The notes: generated by a model not told the origin, from the sequence alone. A stretch of DNA of 16,546 nucleotides from Clostridia bacterium (GCA_017457465.1 JAFTHJ010000151.1:1-16546); one strand, 5' to 3'. Counted from the stretch's first letter, positions 7,217-14,582 are shown. Program-made: numbers and translations.

Positions 7217-8560
7217 ATGGCACGTGATTTGACAGTAGGAAAACCTTCAACCGTACTGTTGAAATTTTGTCTACCGCTTTTGGGAAGTATTATTTTTCAA
7301 CAGCTTTATAATATAGCCGATAGCTTCGTTGCGGGTAAGTTTATCGGAGAGAACGCGCTGGCGGCGGTTGGAAACAGCTACGAGATAACGCTTCTGTTTA
7401 TAGCATTTGCCTTTGGCTGTAATATCGGTTGCTCGGTAATAGTCTCAAGGCTTTTCGGTGCTAAAAAATATAATGACCTCAAGACCGCGGTATATACAAC
7501 GCTCATATCAAGCGCGGTGGTCTGCGTCGTTCTTGTGTCTGTGGGATATTTTCTCGGCGGCACACTTCTTTCGCTAATCAACACTCCCGAAAATGTGTTT
7601 GCAGATTCATTGCTTTATCTCAAGATATATGTTCTCGGATTTCCTTTTGTGCTTTACTATAACGTGGCTACGGGAATATTCTCGGCTCTTGGGGATTCCA
7701 AAACGCCGTTTGTCTTTCTGGCCTGTTCATCTGTCGCGAATATTGCGGCGGATATCCTCTTTGTCACTGTCTTTGATATGGGCGTGGCGGGAGTTGCGTG
7801 GGCAACCTTTATATGTCAGGGCGTGAGCTGCGTATTGGCACTGTTTTTTGTTATCAGAGCACTCTCGAAAATAAAAACAGAGGGAAGAGTACGCCCGTTT
7901 TCCTTTCATTTGCTCGGACAGATATCGGCAGTTGCCGTTCCGAGTATATTGCAACAGAGTTGCGTTTCTGTCGGAAACATAATTATTCAGGGAATAATCA
8001 ATTCCTTCGGCTCGGGCGTTATGGCGGGATATTCGGCGGCGATAAAGCTCAATAACCTCGTTATTACATCCTTTTCCGCAGTTGGAAACGGAATGTCAAA
8101 TTTCTCTGCCCAGAATTTTGGAGCGGGGAAGAAGGATAGAATCAAGAACGGTGTCGGCTCGGGATTTCGTATGGTCTGGGTGCTTTGCGTCCCCCTCGTT
8201 ATTCTGTATTTCTTCCTTGGAAAATATCTGATATACGCTTTCCTCGATACTCCGAGTGAGGCGGCGATGACTACGGGTACCGAGATACTTCGAATACTCT
8301 CGCCCTTTTACTTCTTCATCTCAATGAAGCTTGTGTGCGACGGCGTATTGCGAGGCGTGGGACGAATGAAGGATTTCGTTATAGCCACCTTTACAGACCT
8401 TGTTTTGCGAGTTGCTCTTGCCAAGGTGCTTTCGGATATTTTCGGCTCGGTGGGAATATGGCTTGCGTGGCCCATCGGCTGGATTATCGCTACAGCGATG
8501 TCGATAATTTTCTGCCGTAGATGGATAAAAAAGAAGGAGCTTTCTGCGGAAGGCTTATAA
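7217..8560 (+). CDS. MATE family efflux transporter (447 aa)
   Basis: A 12-helix Na+- or H+-coupled exporter of the MATE (NorM/DinF-like) family. The N-terminus shows the family pattern LPLLGSIIFQQLYNIADSF followed by GENALAAVGNS, and the same half-pattern is repeated after the midpoint (VPSILQQSCVSVGNIIIQG, then GYSAAIKLNNL), as expected for two homologous six-helix bundles. Length is typical. The start at 7217 is chosen because it has a ribosome site (AAGAGG, 7205-7210) and gives the normal N-terminus. An upstream in-frame TTG at 7154 lies inside the terminator hairpin and would add an unlikely 21-residue extension. The transported compound cannot be told from sequence. It is unrelated in function to its neighbours as far as can be seen. 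Confidence 0.93.
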   Translation: MARDLTVGKPSTVLLKFCLPLLGSIIFQQLYNIADSFVAGKFIGENALAAVGNSYEITLLFIAFAFGCNIGCSVIVSRLFGAKKYNDLKTAVYTTLISSAVVCVVLVSVGYFLGGTLLSLINTPENVFADSLLYLKIYVLGFPFVLYYNVATGIFSALGDSKTPFVFLACSSVANIAADILFVTVFDMGVAGVAWATFICQGVSCVLALFFVIRALSKIKTEGRVRPFSFHLLGQISAVAVPSILQQSCVSVGNIIIQGIINSFGSGVMAGYSAAIKLNNLVITSFSAVGNGMSNFSAQNFGAGKKDRIKNGVGSGFRMVWVLCVPLVILYFFLGKYLIYAFLDTPSEAAMTTGTEILRILSPFYFFISMKLVCDGVLRGVGRMKDFVIATFTDLVLRVALAKVLSDIFGSVGIWLAWPIGWIIATAMSIIFCRRWIKKKELSAEGL

Positions 8561-8563
8561 ATC

Positions 8564-8595
8564 AAAAAATGATAGGCTTGAGCCTATCATTTTTT
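8564..8595. terminator. Bidirectional intrinsic terminator after the MATE gene
   Basis: A perfect 15-bp inverted repeat (8564-8578 with 8581-8595) has an A6 run at the left edge and a T6 run at the right edge, directly after the MATE stop. It can terminate transcription from both sides, which fits the convergent regulator gene. Confidence 0.88.
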
Positions 8596-8606
8596 AGTGA
8601 GATAAT

Positions 8607-8638
8607 AAATATCCCCCCGTTTTACGGGGGGGTTATTT
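8607..8638 (-). terminator. Hairpin terminator of the AraC-type regulator gene
   Basis: An inner C6GT/ACG6 stem (8613-8620 with 8624-8631, 3-base loop) is extended by an AT stem (8607-8611 with 8634-8638) after a small bulge. It lies 15 bases past the regulator stop on the minus strand and is followed there by a T-rich stretch. Confidence 0.75.
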
Positions 8639-8653
8639 GCTTTTTAAAAGAAA

Positions 8654-9430
8654 TTATATTGTATTCATATGTATCTTTCCAAAACGATTTCTGAATTCGG
8701 ACGGAGAACAGCCCTCGTGATATTTAAAGTATCCGATAAACGCCTTATCGTTTGAAAATTTAAGCTCGGCGGCTATTTCCTTTACATACTTTTCGGTATT
8801 ACATAGAAGCGACTTTGCCCGTGCGATGAGGAATCTATTAATAAGCTCGCGAGCTCCTATGCCATGATACTTTTTGCATATACGGTTTATATGGTCTGGC
8901 GAGTATCCCAAGTGGTCAGCTAAACTCTTTACCGTAAGTTCGGCACTCGCGCTTATTCTTATCCATTCATAAAGCTGTTCTGCGATTATATTGTAGCTCT
9001 GTGTGCTTTTTTGGGACAGATGGCATAGCTCGGAAAGTATATGTATAAGCACTGAATTTACAGCATATTCAGGAATATTTGGCAGATTATTGTAGTGCAA
9101 GAGCTCCTTGAACAGATACCTGCTTTCAAAGCTCTCAAAAAAGCGTTTTTCAATGGGGAATTCGCCATCCTCTACAGTAAAATGAACCCAATAAAAGCCG
9201 ACATCCCGCGTAACTGCCGTACCTCCGTGAAGAAGATTGGGGGATAATAGGATGACTTGTCCGCGCTCTGCCACATATTCGCGCTTCTCTTCGTACATAC
9301 ACACAGTTCCTTTAGTAACACATATTATTTCATAAGTTTTCTCGATACGCATGGGATGTATCCAATCGGATTCCGTTGTGAAAAGTCCCGCATATGCAAA
9401 TTTAATATTATTATTTATCAAAATATTCAT
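8654..9430 (-). CDS. AraC-family transcriptional regulator (258 aa)
   Basis: The N-terminal part (about 1-130) has the hallmarks of a sugar-sensing cupin arm, including ERGQVILLSPNLLHGG. The C-terminal part (about 155-255) is a two-helix-turn-helix AraC domain: LTVKSLADHLGYSPDHINRI forms the first HTH, and VKEIAAELKFSNDKAFIGYF then the CSPSEFRNRF signature forms the second. Length is normal. The start is supported by GAGGT upstream on the minus strand. It is transcribed away from the GH127 gene from a shared promoter region, so it most likely regulates that gene in response to an arabinose-containing sugar. The ligand is inferred from the neighbour only. The gene ends in its own hairpin. Confidence 0.93.
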   Translation of the reverse strand: MNILINNNIKFAYAGLFTTESDWIHPMRIEKTYEIICVTKGTVCMYEEKREYVAERGQVILLSPNLLHGGTAVTRDVGFYWVHFTVEDGEFPIEKRFFESFESRYLFKELLHYNNLPNIPEYAVNSVLIHILSELCHLSQKSTQSYNIIAEQLYEWIRISASAELTVKSLADHLGYSPDHINRICKKYHGIGARELINRFLIARAKSLLCNTEKYVKEIAAELKFSNDKAFIGYFKYHEGCSPSEFRNRFGKIHMNTI

Positions 9431-9465
9431 GTCGTATTTTCTTACCTCATATCGCGTTTTAAGAA

Positions 9466-9494
9466 TTGACCTTTGTATGGAAATATTATATAAT
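9466..9494 (+). promoter_or_regulatory. Promoter of the GH127 gene, overlapping the divergent regulator promoter
   Basis: A -35 TTGACC (9466-9471), 17-base spacer and perfect -10 TATAAT (9489-9494) place the start of transcription near 9501, about 50 bases before the GH127 ATG. The -10 box lies within the palindrome ATTATATAAT (9485-9494), which also serves the opposite strand. Confidence 0.78.
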
Positions 9495-9513
9495 AAATTT
9501 AAACCGGAATCAA
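9485..9513 (-). promoter_or_regulatory. Promoter of the AraC-type regulator, sharing the -10 palindrome
   Basis: On the minus strand, TTGATT (9513-9508), a 17-base spacer and TATAAT (9490-9485) form a good sigma-A promoter. Its -10 hexamer overlaps the plus-strand -10 by two bases. The two promoters face in opposite directions over the same DNA, so polymerase can occupy only one at a time. Confidence 0.7.
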
Positions 9514-9550
9514 TACTTTCGGAAAATATTATTGCGAGGCGAAGAAAAAT

Positions 9551-11194
9551 ATGAAAACATTTTCCTATAAGAATGTAAGATTAAGCTCGGATTACCTGTT
9601 TGAAAAGCAGGAGCTTAATCGGAAAATCACGATAGACGCAGTGTATGACCGTTTTGTTGAAACAGGCAGGATAAGCGCTTTTGATTTTAATTACGACCCT
9701 ACCGACCCAAGCACTGTAAAGCCTCATTTCTATTGGGACAGTGATGTCGCGAAGTGGATAGAGGGTGTGGCATATATTCTGCGACATCATCCCGAGATGC
9801 ACGAGCTTGAGGAAAAGGCATACGCTATAATAGCCCGTATCAAAGAGCATCAGGAGGAAAACGGATATTTCAACCTTTACTTTTTGATGGTAGAGCCTGA
9901 AAATAAATTTACCAATCGAGGTGCTCACGAGCTCTATTGCGCGGGTCATCTTATAGAGGCGGCGGTGGCTTATGCCGAGTCAACAGGGAAAACAACGCTT
10001 CTCGAATGTATGGAAAGATATGCGGAGCATATCTACCAAGTATTCGTTGTTGATAAGAGCGCAAAATTCAATACCCCCGGACATCAGGAAATAGAACTTG
10101 CGCTTGTCCGTATGTATCGCTATACGGGCAAGAAAAAATACCTTGAACTTGCGGCGTATTTCATAAATATGCGCGGTACTACGGTTGAGCGCGGCGGAGC
10201 CTGGGTTGAGCAGAGCCATATGCCTGTAAGAGAGCAAAAGGAAGCTATAGGACACGCCGTGCGTGTTGTTTATCTCTGCACGAGTATGGCATACCTTGCG
10301 GCAGAGACGTCAGAGAAGGAGCTTATAGATGCCTGTCGGGTGTTATGGAAGAATATAACGACTGAAAAGATGTATGTCACCGGAGGTATCGGAGCTACCA
10401 AAATCGGAGAAGCATTCACAAAAGCATATGATTTGCCGAACGATACTGCCTATGCTGAAACCTGTGCCGCGATAGGTCTTGTGTTCTTCGCTAATGCGAT
10501 GCTTGCCTTTGAAAACGACGCAAAATATGCCGATGTTTTGGAGAGAGCGCTATATAACGGAGTACTTTCGGGACTTTCCTTGGACGGAAGAGCCTTCTTT
10601 TACACTAATCCGCTTGAGATAAACCTTTCTGAGCGCTTGGTCAACAACCGAGGCAGACGGGAGTTTCCCATTACTCAACGTCTCGCTATTTTCGGAACTT
10701 CGTGCTGTCCTCCCAACCTTAACAGGTTCCTTTCTTCCCTTGGAAATTATATTTACGGCAAGGATGGGAACACACTGTATGTAAATCAGTTTATCTCATC
10801 AACACTTGAGGAGGGAGATATAAGCTGTACGCAACAAACAAACTATCCCAACAGCGGAGAGATAAGGCTTATCGCGAAAGGTGCCTCGAGGGTTGCCGTT
10901 CGTATTCCGTCGTGGTGCGAGAGCTTCAGAATCAACAAGCCTTATACTGTGGAGAGTGGATATGCGGTTGTCGATAATGATGGAGATGAGATAGTGGCAG
11001 TGCTTGATATGACACCCAAGCTCGTCTATGCCGACAGCCGGATTATGAGAAATACAGGACGAGTGTGTGTTACAAGAGGCCCTGTTGTTTATTGCGCTGA
11101 AGGTGTAGACAACGGTTCGGAGCTGCATAGCTACGCTATTTCCGCCACACCCGAAATTTCCGAAGATTATGATGAGAGTATAATCCTTTCTTGA
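9551..11194 (+). CDS. GH127 beta-L-arabinofuranosidase-like glycoside hydrolase, C-terminally short
   Basis: It belongs to the DUF1680/GH127 family, which releases terminal beta-L-arabinofuranose (HypBA1 of Bifidobacterium longum is the reference). Active-site signatures are complete: VTGGIGATKIGEAF with the acid/base-type Glu287, YAETCAAIG with the Zn-ligand-type Glu303 and Cys305, and TSCCPPN with Cys385 (nucleophile equivalent) and Cys386. The (alpha/alpha)6 barrel spans about residues 15-400. A beta-sandwich follows, reaching the usual RGPVVYCAEGVDNG segment, but the protein stops at 547 aa where relatives continue for some 80-100 residues. There is no signal peptide, so it acts in the cytoplasm on imported oligosaccharides. 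No sugar transporter is visible nearby. It is divergent from, and probably controlled by, the AraC-type regulator. The ribosome site is weak (GAGGCGA). Confidence 0.92.
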   Translation: MKTFSYKNVRLSSDYLFEKQELNRKITIDAVYDRFVETGRISAFDFNYDPTDPSTVKPHFYWDSDVAKWIEGVAYILRHHPEMHELEEKAYAIIARIKEHQEENGYFNLYFLMVEPENKFTNRGAHELYCAGHLIEAAVAYAESTGKTTLLECMERYAEHIYQVFVVDKSAKFNTPGHQEIELALVRMYRYTGKKKYLELAAYFINMRGTTVERGGAWVEQSHMPVREQKEAIGHAVRVVYLCTSMAYLAAETSEKELIDACRVLWKNITTEKMYVTGGIGATKIGEAFTKAYDLPNDTAYAETCAAIGLVFFANAMLAFENDAKYADVLERALYNGVLSGLSLDGRAFFYTNPLEINLSERLVNNRGRREFPITQRLAIFGTSCCPPNLNRFLSSLGNYIYGKDGNTLYVNQFISSTLEEGDISCTQQTNYPNSGEIRLIAKGASRVAVRIPSWCESFRINKPYTVESGYAVVDNDGDEIVAVLDMTPKLVYADSRIMRNTGRVCVTRGPVVYCAEGVDNGSELHSYAISATPEISEDYDESIILS

Positions 11195-11205
11195 TGTAAT
11201 GACAA

Positions 11206-11238
11206 AGCCGCAAAGCATATCTACTTTGCGGCTCTTTT
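11206..11238 (+). terminator. Intrinsic terminator of the GH127 gene
   Basis: A 10-bp perfect stem (11206-11215 with 11224-11233), 8-base loop and a following CTTTT run lie 11 bases after the GH127 stop. Confidence 0.8.
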
Positions 11239-11258
11239 GCGGTCAAAACCGCAATTTT
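11237..11258. terminator. Second small hairpin with T/A flanks next to the tRNA fragment
   Basis: A 7-bp stem (11237-11243 with 11248-11254) with loop CAAA is followed by TTTT on the plus strand; the minus strand reads AAAA before it and a U-rich end after it. It lies directly past the CCA end of the minus-strand tRNA fragment and is probably the old terminator of that tRNA gene. Confidence 0.6.
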
Positions 11259-11302
11259 GGTCGGAATGACAGGATTTGAACCTGCGATCTCATCGTCCCG
11301 AA
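11258..11302 (-). mobile_element. 3' half of tRNA-Pro(CGG): probable integration (att) site remnant
   Basis: Read on the minus strand, this stretch gives an anticodon loop TTCGGGA (anticodon CGG, Pro; G at position 37), the 3' anticodon strand CGATG, a 5-base variable loop, a canonical T-arm (GCAGG-TTCAAAT-CCTGT), the 3' acceptor strand CATTCCG, discriminator A and an encoded CCA. The cloverleaf breaks exactly at the 5' side of the anticodon loop: the bases beyond 11302 cannot pair with CGATG, and no D-arm or CGGAATG acceptor strand is found in the next 100 bases. It is therefore not a working tRNA gene. A tRNA 3' half from anticodon loop to CCA is the classical direct repeat left by tyrosine-recombinase elements. 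Because the 3' end points left, the inserted DNA would lie to the right. Confidence 0.8.
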
Positions 11303-11342
11303 GCGTAAGATGATAGTTTTTTCCTTGATTTCGGGGGATTTT

Positions 11343-11383
11343 CGGTGCTTTTAAGTCCGAAAACGGTGCTTTTGGGTGCTCTT
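11343..11383 (+). repeat. Short direct repeats CGGTGCTTTT
   Basis: CGGTGCTTTT occurs exactly at 11343-11352 and 11364-11373 (21-base period). A degenerate third copy GGGTGCTCTT follows directly at 11374-11383. Their position beside the tRNA scar is compatible with arm-type recombinase binding sites, but short T-rich repeats can arise by chance. Confidence 0.45.
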
Positions 11384-11577
11384 ACAAGCACTGTTTCCAC
11401 ACAGTCCAAGTCTGTAGATGGTCAAAACTGTGGTCAAGCCGAATTCTCAAAACGCAAAAACTGGCTTTGTAATATTTGGATATTTAGGTGTATTTTTCAT
11501 ATTTTGGCAACAATAACGGTTGTTTATAACAGCAAATCGCCCCTATATCAGCGAAAAGTATAAAAAATCAAGCGTTT

Positions 11578-11606
11578 TTTACTTGTATGTTAAATTGTTG
11601 TATGGT
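11578..11606 (+). promoter_or_regulatory. Possible promoter of the surface-protein gene set
   Basis: TTTACT (11578-11583) and TATGGT (11601-11606), 17 bases apart, each match the sigma-A consensus at four of six positions. A leader of about 130 bases would follow. The ribosome site for the 885-aa protein is AAAGGAA (11727-11733), 13 bases before its ATG. Confidence 0.35.
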
Positions 11607-11746
11607 AAACTGTTTCCGATAATAGGGTGAGTGTGCTCAAAATATTTTAAGGAAGGAGGATAGTATTCTTTTTCGGCGATATATTTGGTAAAGCTATTGT
11701 CAAGATTTAAAAATATTATATTTTAGAAAGGAATGTATTTAGAAAA

Positions 11747-14404
11747 ATGAAAAAACTCAAATTTGGAAAAATTTTGTCATTTTTGCTTGTTGCGGTTATA
11801 TTGTCAAGTATAGCGGTATTGGCTATCCCTGTAAGCGCGGATACGGGTTATACGGAAATAATCCCTAACACGGACTTTGTATATAATGGTATAACTTACC
11901 GATTTGATGTTAGAGATGGTAACACGGGCAGTTATGCTCGTATTATGGAGGACGGTTCTATTGAGTTTAAGTACAGCTACGGAGACATACTTTGGTTTCC
12001 TGAAATAAAGGCTACCGATACATCTGCGATACATGCAGAGGTGACAGCTATTGCTCACGACAGTGATACATCGGGAATGGGCTATGTATTTGCGGGCGTT
12101 GTTTACGGCGCTACTGAAGCGAGCGATGGTTCGTTTTCCGAAGGAATGGGCAGCATAATGAGAACAGGCGCTCGTACCAGAATTACGAAGATAACGCGCG
12201 CTGACCTTACAGCTAAGGCAAGCGATAATTCCGGATACGGTAACGGTGGATCGGGTCGTGTTGCTAACGACGACATAACAAGTGAAAATTATAACTGCGT
12301 AAAAAACGGAAATAGTGATTGGGCTTTTGGTAAAACGATTAGTTTTGATATAAGTCGTTCAGATAATGAAGTAACAGTTGCTTTTGGTAGTGTTGACGGC
12401 GAATTTTATTCAAAAAAATATGATACGACATCATATGCATATGCGGGAGCGACGGGCTTTACGAGCGTTTGGGCGACAAACTCTCAATATGAAGGATACA
12501 AAACCTTCAAATTTGACAAGCTCACTTTAACCAATTGTACGGTTGAAGGTGAGGCAAAGGATAGCTACACGGTTCTTGAAAGACAGCCTTATCCTATGGA
12601 AATGCGCAAGAGCGTTGTTGAATTTGAGAACGAATATGCGTTTGTTGACCTTGGATTTACCGTTGCGGCGGATTATGTGGAAGCGTCCAGCTTGGTGGTT
12701 AAGATGAATGGCACCGAGATTGAAAGAATTGCAATTAGTGGACTTACATCTAATAACGGAGCTTATTCGGAGACTATATATTTCGAGTACGCTGATAATA
12801 GCCAAACAACGGACATCCTGATGTTCTATCTTGAAAAGGACGGCAGCGCAGTCGATTCAACATCCTCGACAGTGAACATCGGCGAACTTTACAATAGGTA
12901 TAAGAACAACCCTATTACTACTCCCGGCGGTGACGCTTACCTGAAGTTTGCTTACTACGAGGAGGATTTCAGCGATTTGAACATCACTCTTGTTCCGGGC
13001 GAAAACATAATTAACGGTCACAAGTGGACTTATGTAAAAAATTCTACCGACGGTTCTGCTGAAATAAAGAGTGGAAGACTGTACTTTGTCGGAAGCGATA
13101 ACGATATGATCTTGTTCGATGATGTTAAGCTCGATAATACTCCCTATAAATTTGTCTATGATATAACTTATCGTGAAACTCCTAAGAACGATGTTTGGGA
13201 TAATTGGGATTGCTGGTTTGGCGGTTTGTTCCATCTTGGATACGAGGCGGATGAAAATGGTGACCGTCCCGCAATAATTGCTGCCGTTACACCTGACAGC
13301 ATTCACATGATGAACGGCAAAGTCAATGCTAATGAGGGATTTGTTGAAGATACAAACAATAGTTGGCATTATGAAAAATTTGAAAATACACCAGGTGTTT
13401 ATTGGGGTGGAAGACTTGGCAACGGTGTGCCCGTTTCGATCAGAAATTACATCGGAACAGATAGCAACGATAGCGGCGGTCTTTATGTCAGCGGATATGG
13501 ATCCAGTCACCAGTTATCTGCTACTCTTCCCGGTGACGGTCCTCTCAGTGTTGCGCAGCGTACAGGAAGTGTTGGATTTGTCTGCAGTGATAGCAGAGTA
13601 AGCGTTATGGTTGACAACATTCAGTTTTTTACCAAGGGTAAGGCAATAACGGTTGACGGTTGGGAAATGAAGATAGGCGACGACGGAAAGATTGATGTAG
13701 CTAAGTTTGCCGACGCAAAAAACGAAATGAAATTGGTTTATGCGAATGTTGACGGTGTTTTTAAGTATGCAGGCGATATTATAACGGCTAACAGATTGAC
13801 TCAGATCACCACCCAACAGATAAAGCTTGCTACGAACAAGCTGACCGCAGTCGGACAGACAGGACTTAAGTGGACGACTCAGATAAGCAAGGCTGACTAC
13901 GAGAAGCTTATGTCCGACACCAATATTTCCAAGGTTGAGGTTGGTACTGTTGTCGTTCCCACGGCTAACGCAAAGAACGGTATTACGGTGGCAACCGCAA
14001 CGAAAAATATTGCGGGAACGGCAACTTTAAGCGGCGATAACTATGTCTTTGAGGGCGTGCTTGATATCGCAAAGGACGCAAGAGATACCTCTTACAGCGG
14101 AATCGGATATATTAAGGTAACAATGACAGACGGCAAGGAAGTAGTAGTTTACTCCGATTATATCGATCGTCAGCATGCGTATGCGCTTTCCGACTTTGTT
14201 GATAATTTTGTTGATAATTTTGTTGATGACGAGCCTGTTGACGATAACGGCAATGATGATACGAATACACCCGATAATACAACTGCCGACGCTTCCGAGG
14301 AAAAGAAGGGCTGCGGAAGCTCCGTATTCGGTGTTGGTGCGCTGCTTATCGTGACGGTTTCGTTGAGCGCATGCGTTCTGCTCCCCAAAAAATCAAAAAA
14401 ATAA
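11747..14404 (+). CDS. Large secreted protein with two LamG-like modules and a GCGSSV C-terminal anchor (885 aa)
   Basis: No characterised homologue is recognised. The N-terminus is a clear type I signal peptide (cleavage after VSA, residue 31). Two aromatic, Gly/Asp-rich beta-sandwich stretches (about 37-265 and 403-630) look like LamG/concanavalin-type ligand-binding modules, each ending in a similar phrase (KFDKLTLTN and VMVDNIQFF). Between them lies an Ig-like stretch (275-380). Residues about 690-812 (TGLKWTTQISKADYEKL then SYSGIGYIKVTMTDGKEVVV) form a module common in exported proteins of gut Clostridia. An acidic Asp/Asn/Thr linker (817-852) leads to a tail with Gly-Cys-Gly-Ser-Ser-Val (Cys856), a hydrophobic span (860-880) and KKSKK. 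There is no LPXTG motif. It is probably a surface-anchored glycan-binding protein. The next gene follows in 30 bases. Confidence 0.9.
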   Translation: MKKLKFGKILSFLLVAVILSSIAVLAIPVSADTGYTEIIPNTDFVYNGITYRFDVRDGNTGSYARIMEDGSIEFKYSYGDILWFPEIKATDTSAIHAEVTAIAHDSDTSGMGYVFAGVVYGATEASDGSFSEGMGSIMRTGARTRITKITRADLTAKASDNSGYGNGGSGRVANDDITSENYNCVKNGNSDWAFGKTISFDISRSDNEVTVAFGSVDGEFYSKKYDTTSYAYAGATGFTSVWATNSQYEGYKTFKFDKLTLTNCTVEGEAKDSYTVLERQPYPMEMRKSVVEFENEYAFVDLGFTVAADYVEASSLVVKMNGTEIERIAISGLTSNNGAYSETIYFEYADNSQTTDILMFYLEKDGSAVDSTSSTVNIGELYNRYKNNPITTPGGDAYLKFAYYEEDFSDLNITLVPGENIINGHKWTYVKNSTDGSAEIKSGRLYFVGSDNDMILFDDVKLDNTPYKFVYDITYRETPKNDVWDNWDCWFGGLFHLGYEADENGDRPAIIAAVTPDSIHMMNGKVNANEGFVEDTNNSWHYEKFENTPGVYWGGRLGNGVPVSIRNYIGTDSNDSGGLYVSGYGSSHQLSATLPGDGPLSVAQRTGSVGFVCSDSRVSVMVDNIQFFTKGKAITVDGWEMKIGDDGKIDVAKFADAKNEMKLVYANVDGVFKYAGDIITANRLTQITTQQIKLATNKLTAVGQTGLKWTTQISKADYEKLMSDTNISKVEVGTVVVPTANAKNGITVATATKNIAGTATLSGDNYVFEGVLDIAKDARDTSYSGIGYIKVTMTDGKEVVVYSDYIDRQHAYALSDFVDNFVDNFVDDEPVDDNGNDDTNTPDNTTADASEEKKGCGSSVFGVGALLIVTVSLSACVLLPKKSKK
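14198..14230 (+). repeat. 12-bp tandem repeat encoding Asp-Asn-Phe-Val
   Basis: GTTGATAATTTT is repeated exactly at 14198-14209 and 14210-14221. A partial third unit GTTGATGAC follows. It lies at the junction of the last folded module and the acidic linker of the 885-aa protein, and copy-number change stays in frame. Confidence 0.8.
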
Positions 14405-14434
14405 TGTAAAAAGGAGAATAGAGGAGATTATATT

Positions 14435-14578
14435 ATGAGAAAATATGTAAATCCGGAGCTTACAATAATAGACATATCGATGCTTGATGTTTTGTGCATA
14501 AGCGTCGGAATATTGCCTGACATAAACAACGAAGACGCAGGCAGAGAAAATGACACCCCTGCGGTTTCCCTATTTTAA
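14435..14578 (+). CDS. 47-residue peptide with conserved-looking KYVNPEL start and acidic C-terminus
   Basis: The frame runs from ATG at 14435 to TAA at 14576-14578 and is preceded by a strong purine-rich ribosome region (GGAGAATAGAGGAG, 14412-14425). The N-terminal half, MRKYVNPELTIIDISMLDVL, matches a pattern I know from many small uncharacterised proteins of gut Clostridia (M-K-x-Y-x-x-P-E, then alternating hydrophobics, then D-V-I/L). The C-terminal half is Asp/Glu/Asn-rich with NDTPAVSLF at the end. There is one Cys (residue 21), no signal peptide and no membrane helix. The leader-plus-variable-tail shape resembles a ribosomally made precursor peptide, but no modification enzyme is in the window. 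It sits 30 bases after one exported-protein gene and 4 bases before another. Its coding status is well supported by spacing and ribosome site; its function is unknown. Confidence 0.75.
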   Translation: MRKYVNPELTIIDISMLDVLCISVGILPDINNEDAGRENDTPAVSLF

Positions 14579-14582
14579 TTAA

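Larger units (their letters stand above)
11303..11746. other. 444-base gene-poor stretch next to the tRNA scar
   Basis: It contains short direct repeats (11343-11383), a possible promoter (11578-11606) and an isolated strong Shine-Dalgarno sequence GGAAGGAGGA (11651-11660) with no usable start codon at the right distance. An open frame at 11345-11563 (+) has no ribosome site or recognisable sequence and was not called. No integrase or excisionase gene is seen on either strand. The stretch looks like the end region of an integrated element or decayed DNA. Confidence 0.6.

Noticed and set aside
11258..11345. A complete tRNA gene on the minus strand
   Set aside because: Only the 3' half folds. 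No D-arm, no matching 5' anticodon strand and no CGGAATG acceptor strand are present upstream on that strand.
11345..11563. 72-codon open frame on the plus strand
   Set aside because: No ribosome site, no recognisable sequence, and it spans the direct repeats and AT-rich spacer. The minus-strand frames here are also short and give no integrase motif.
11690..11726. Promoter TTGTCA-16-TATTTT close to the 885-aa gene
   Set aside because: Its transcription start would fall at or after the ribosome site, leaving the gene without a usable leader.
12857..13510. 217-codon minus-strand frame opposite the 885-aa gene
   Set aside because: It is the antisense shadow of a clearly coding frame with signal peptide and module structure, and has no ribosome site.
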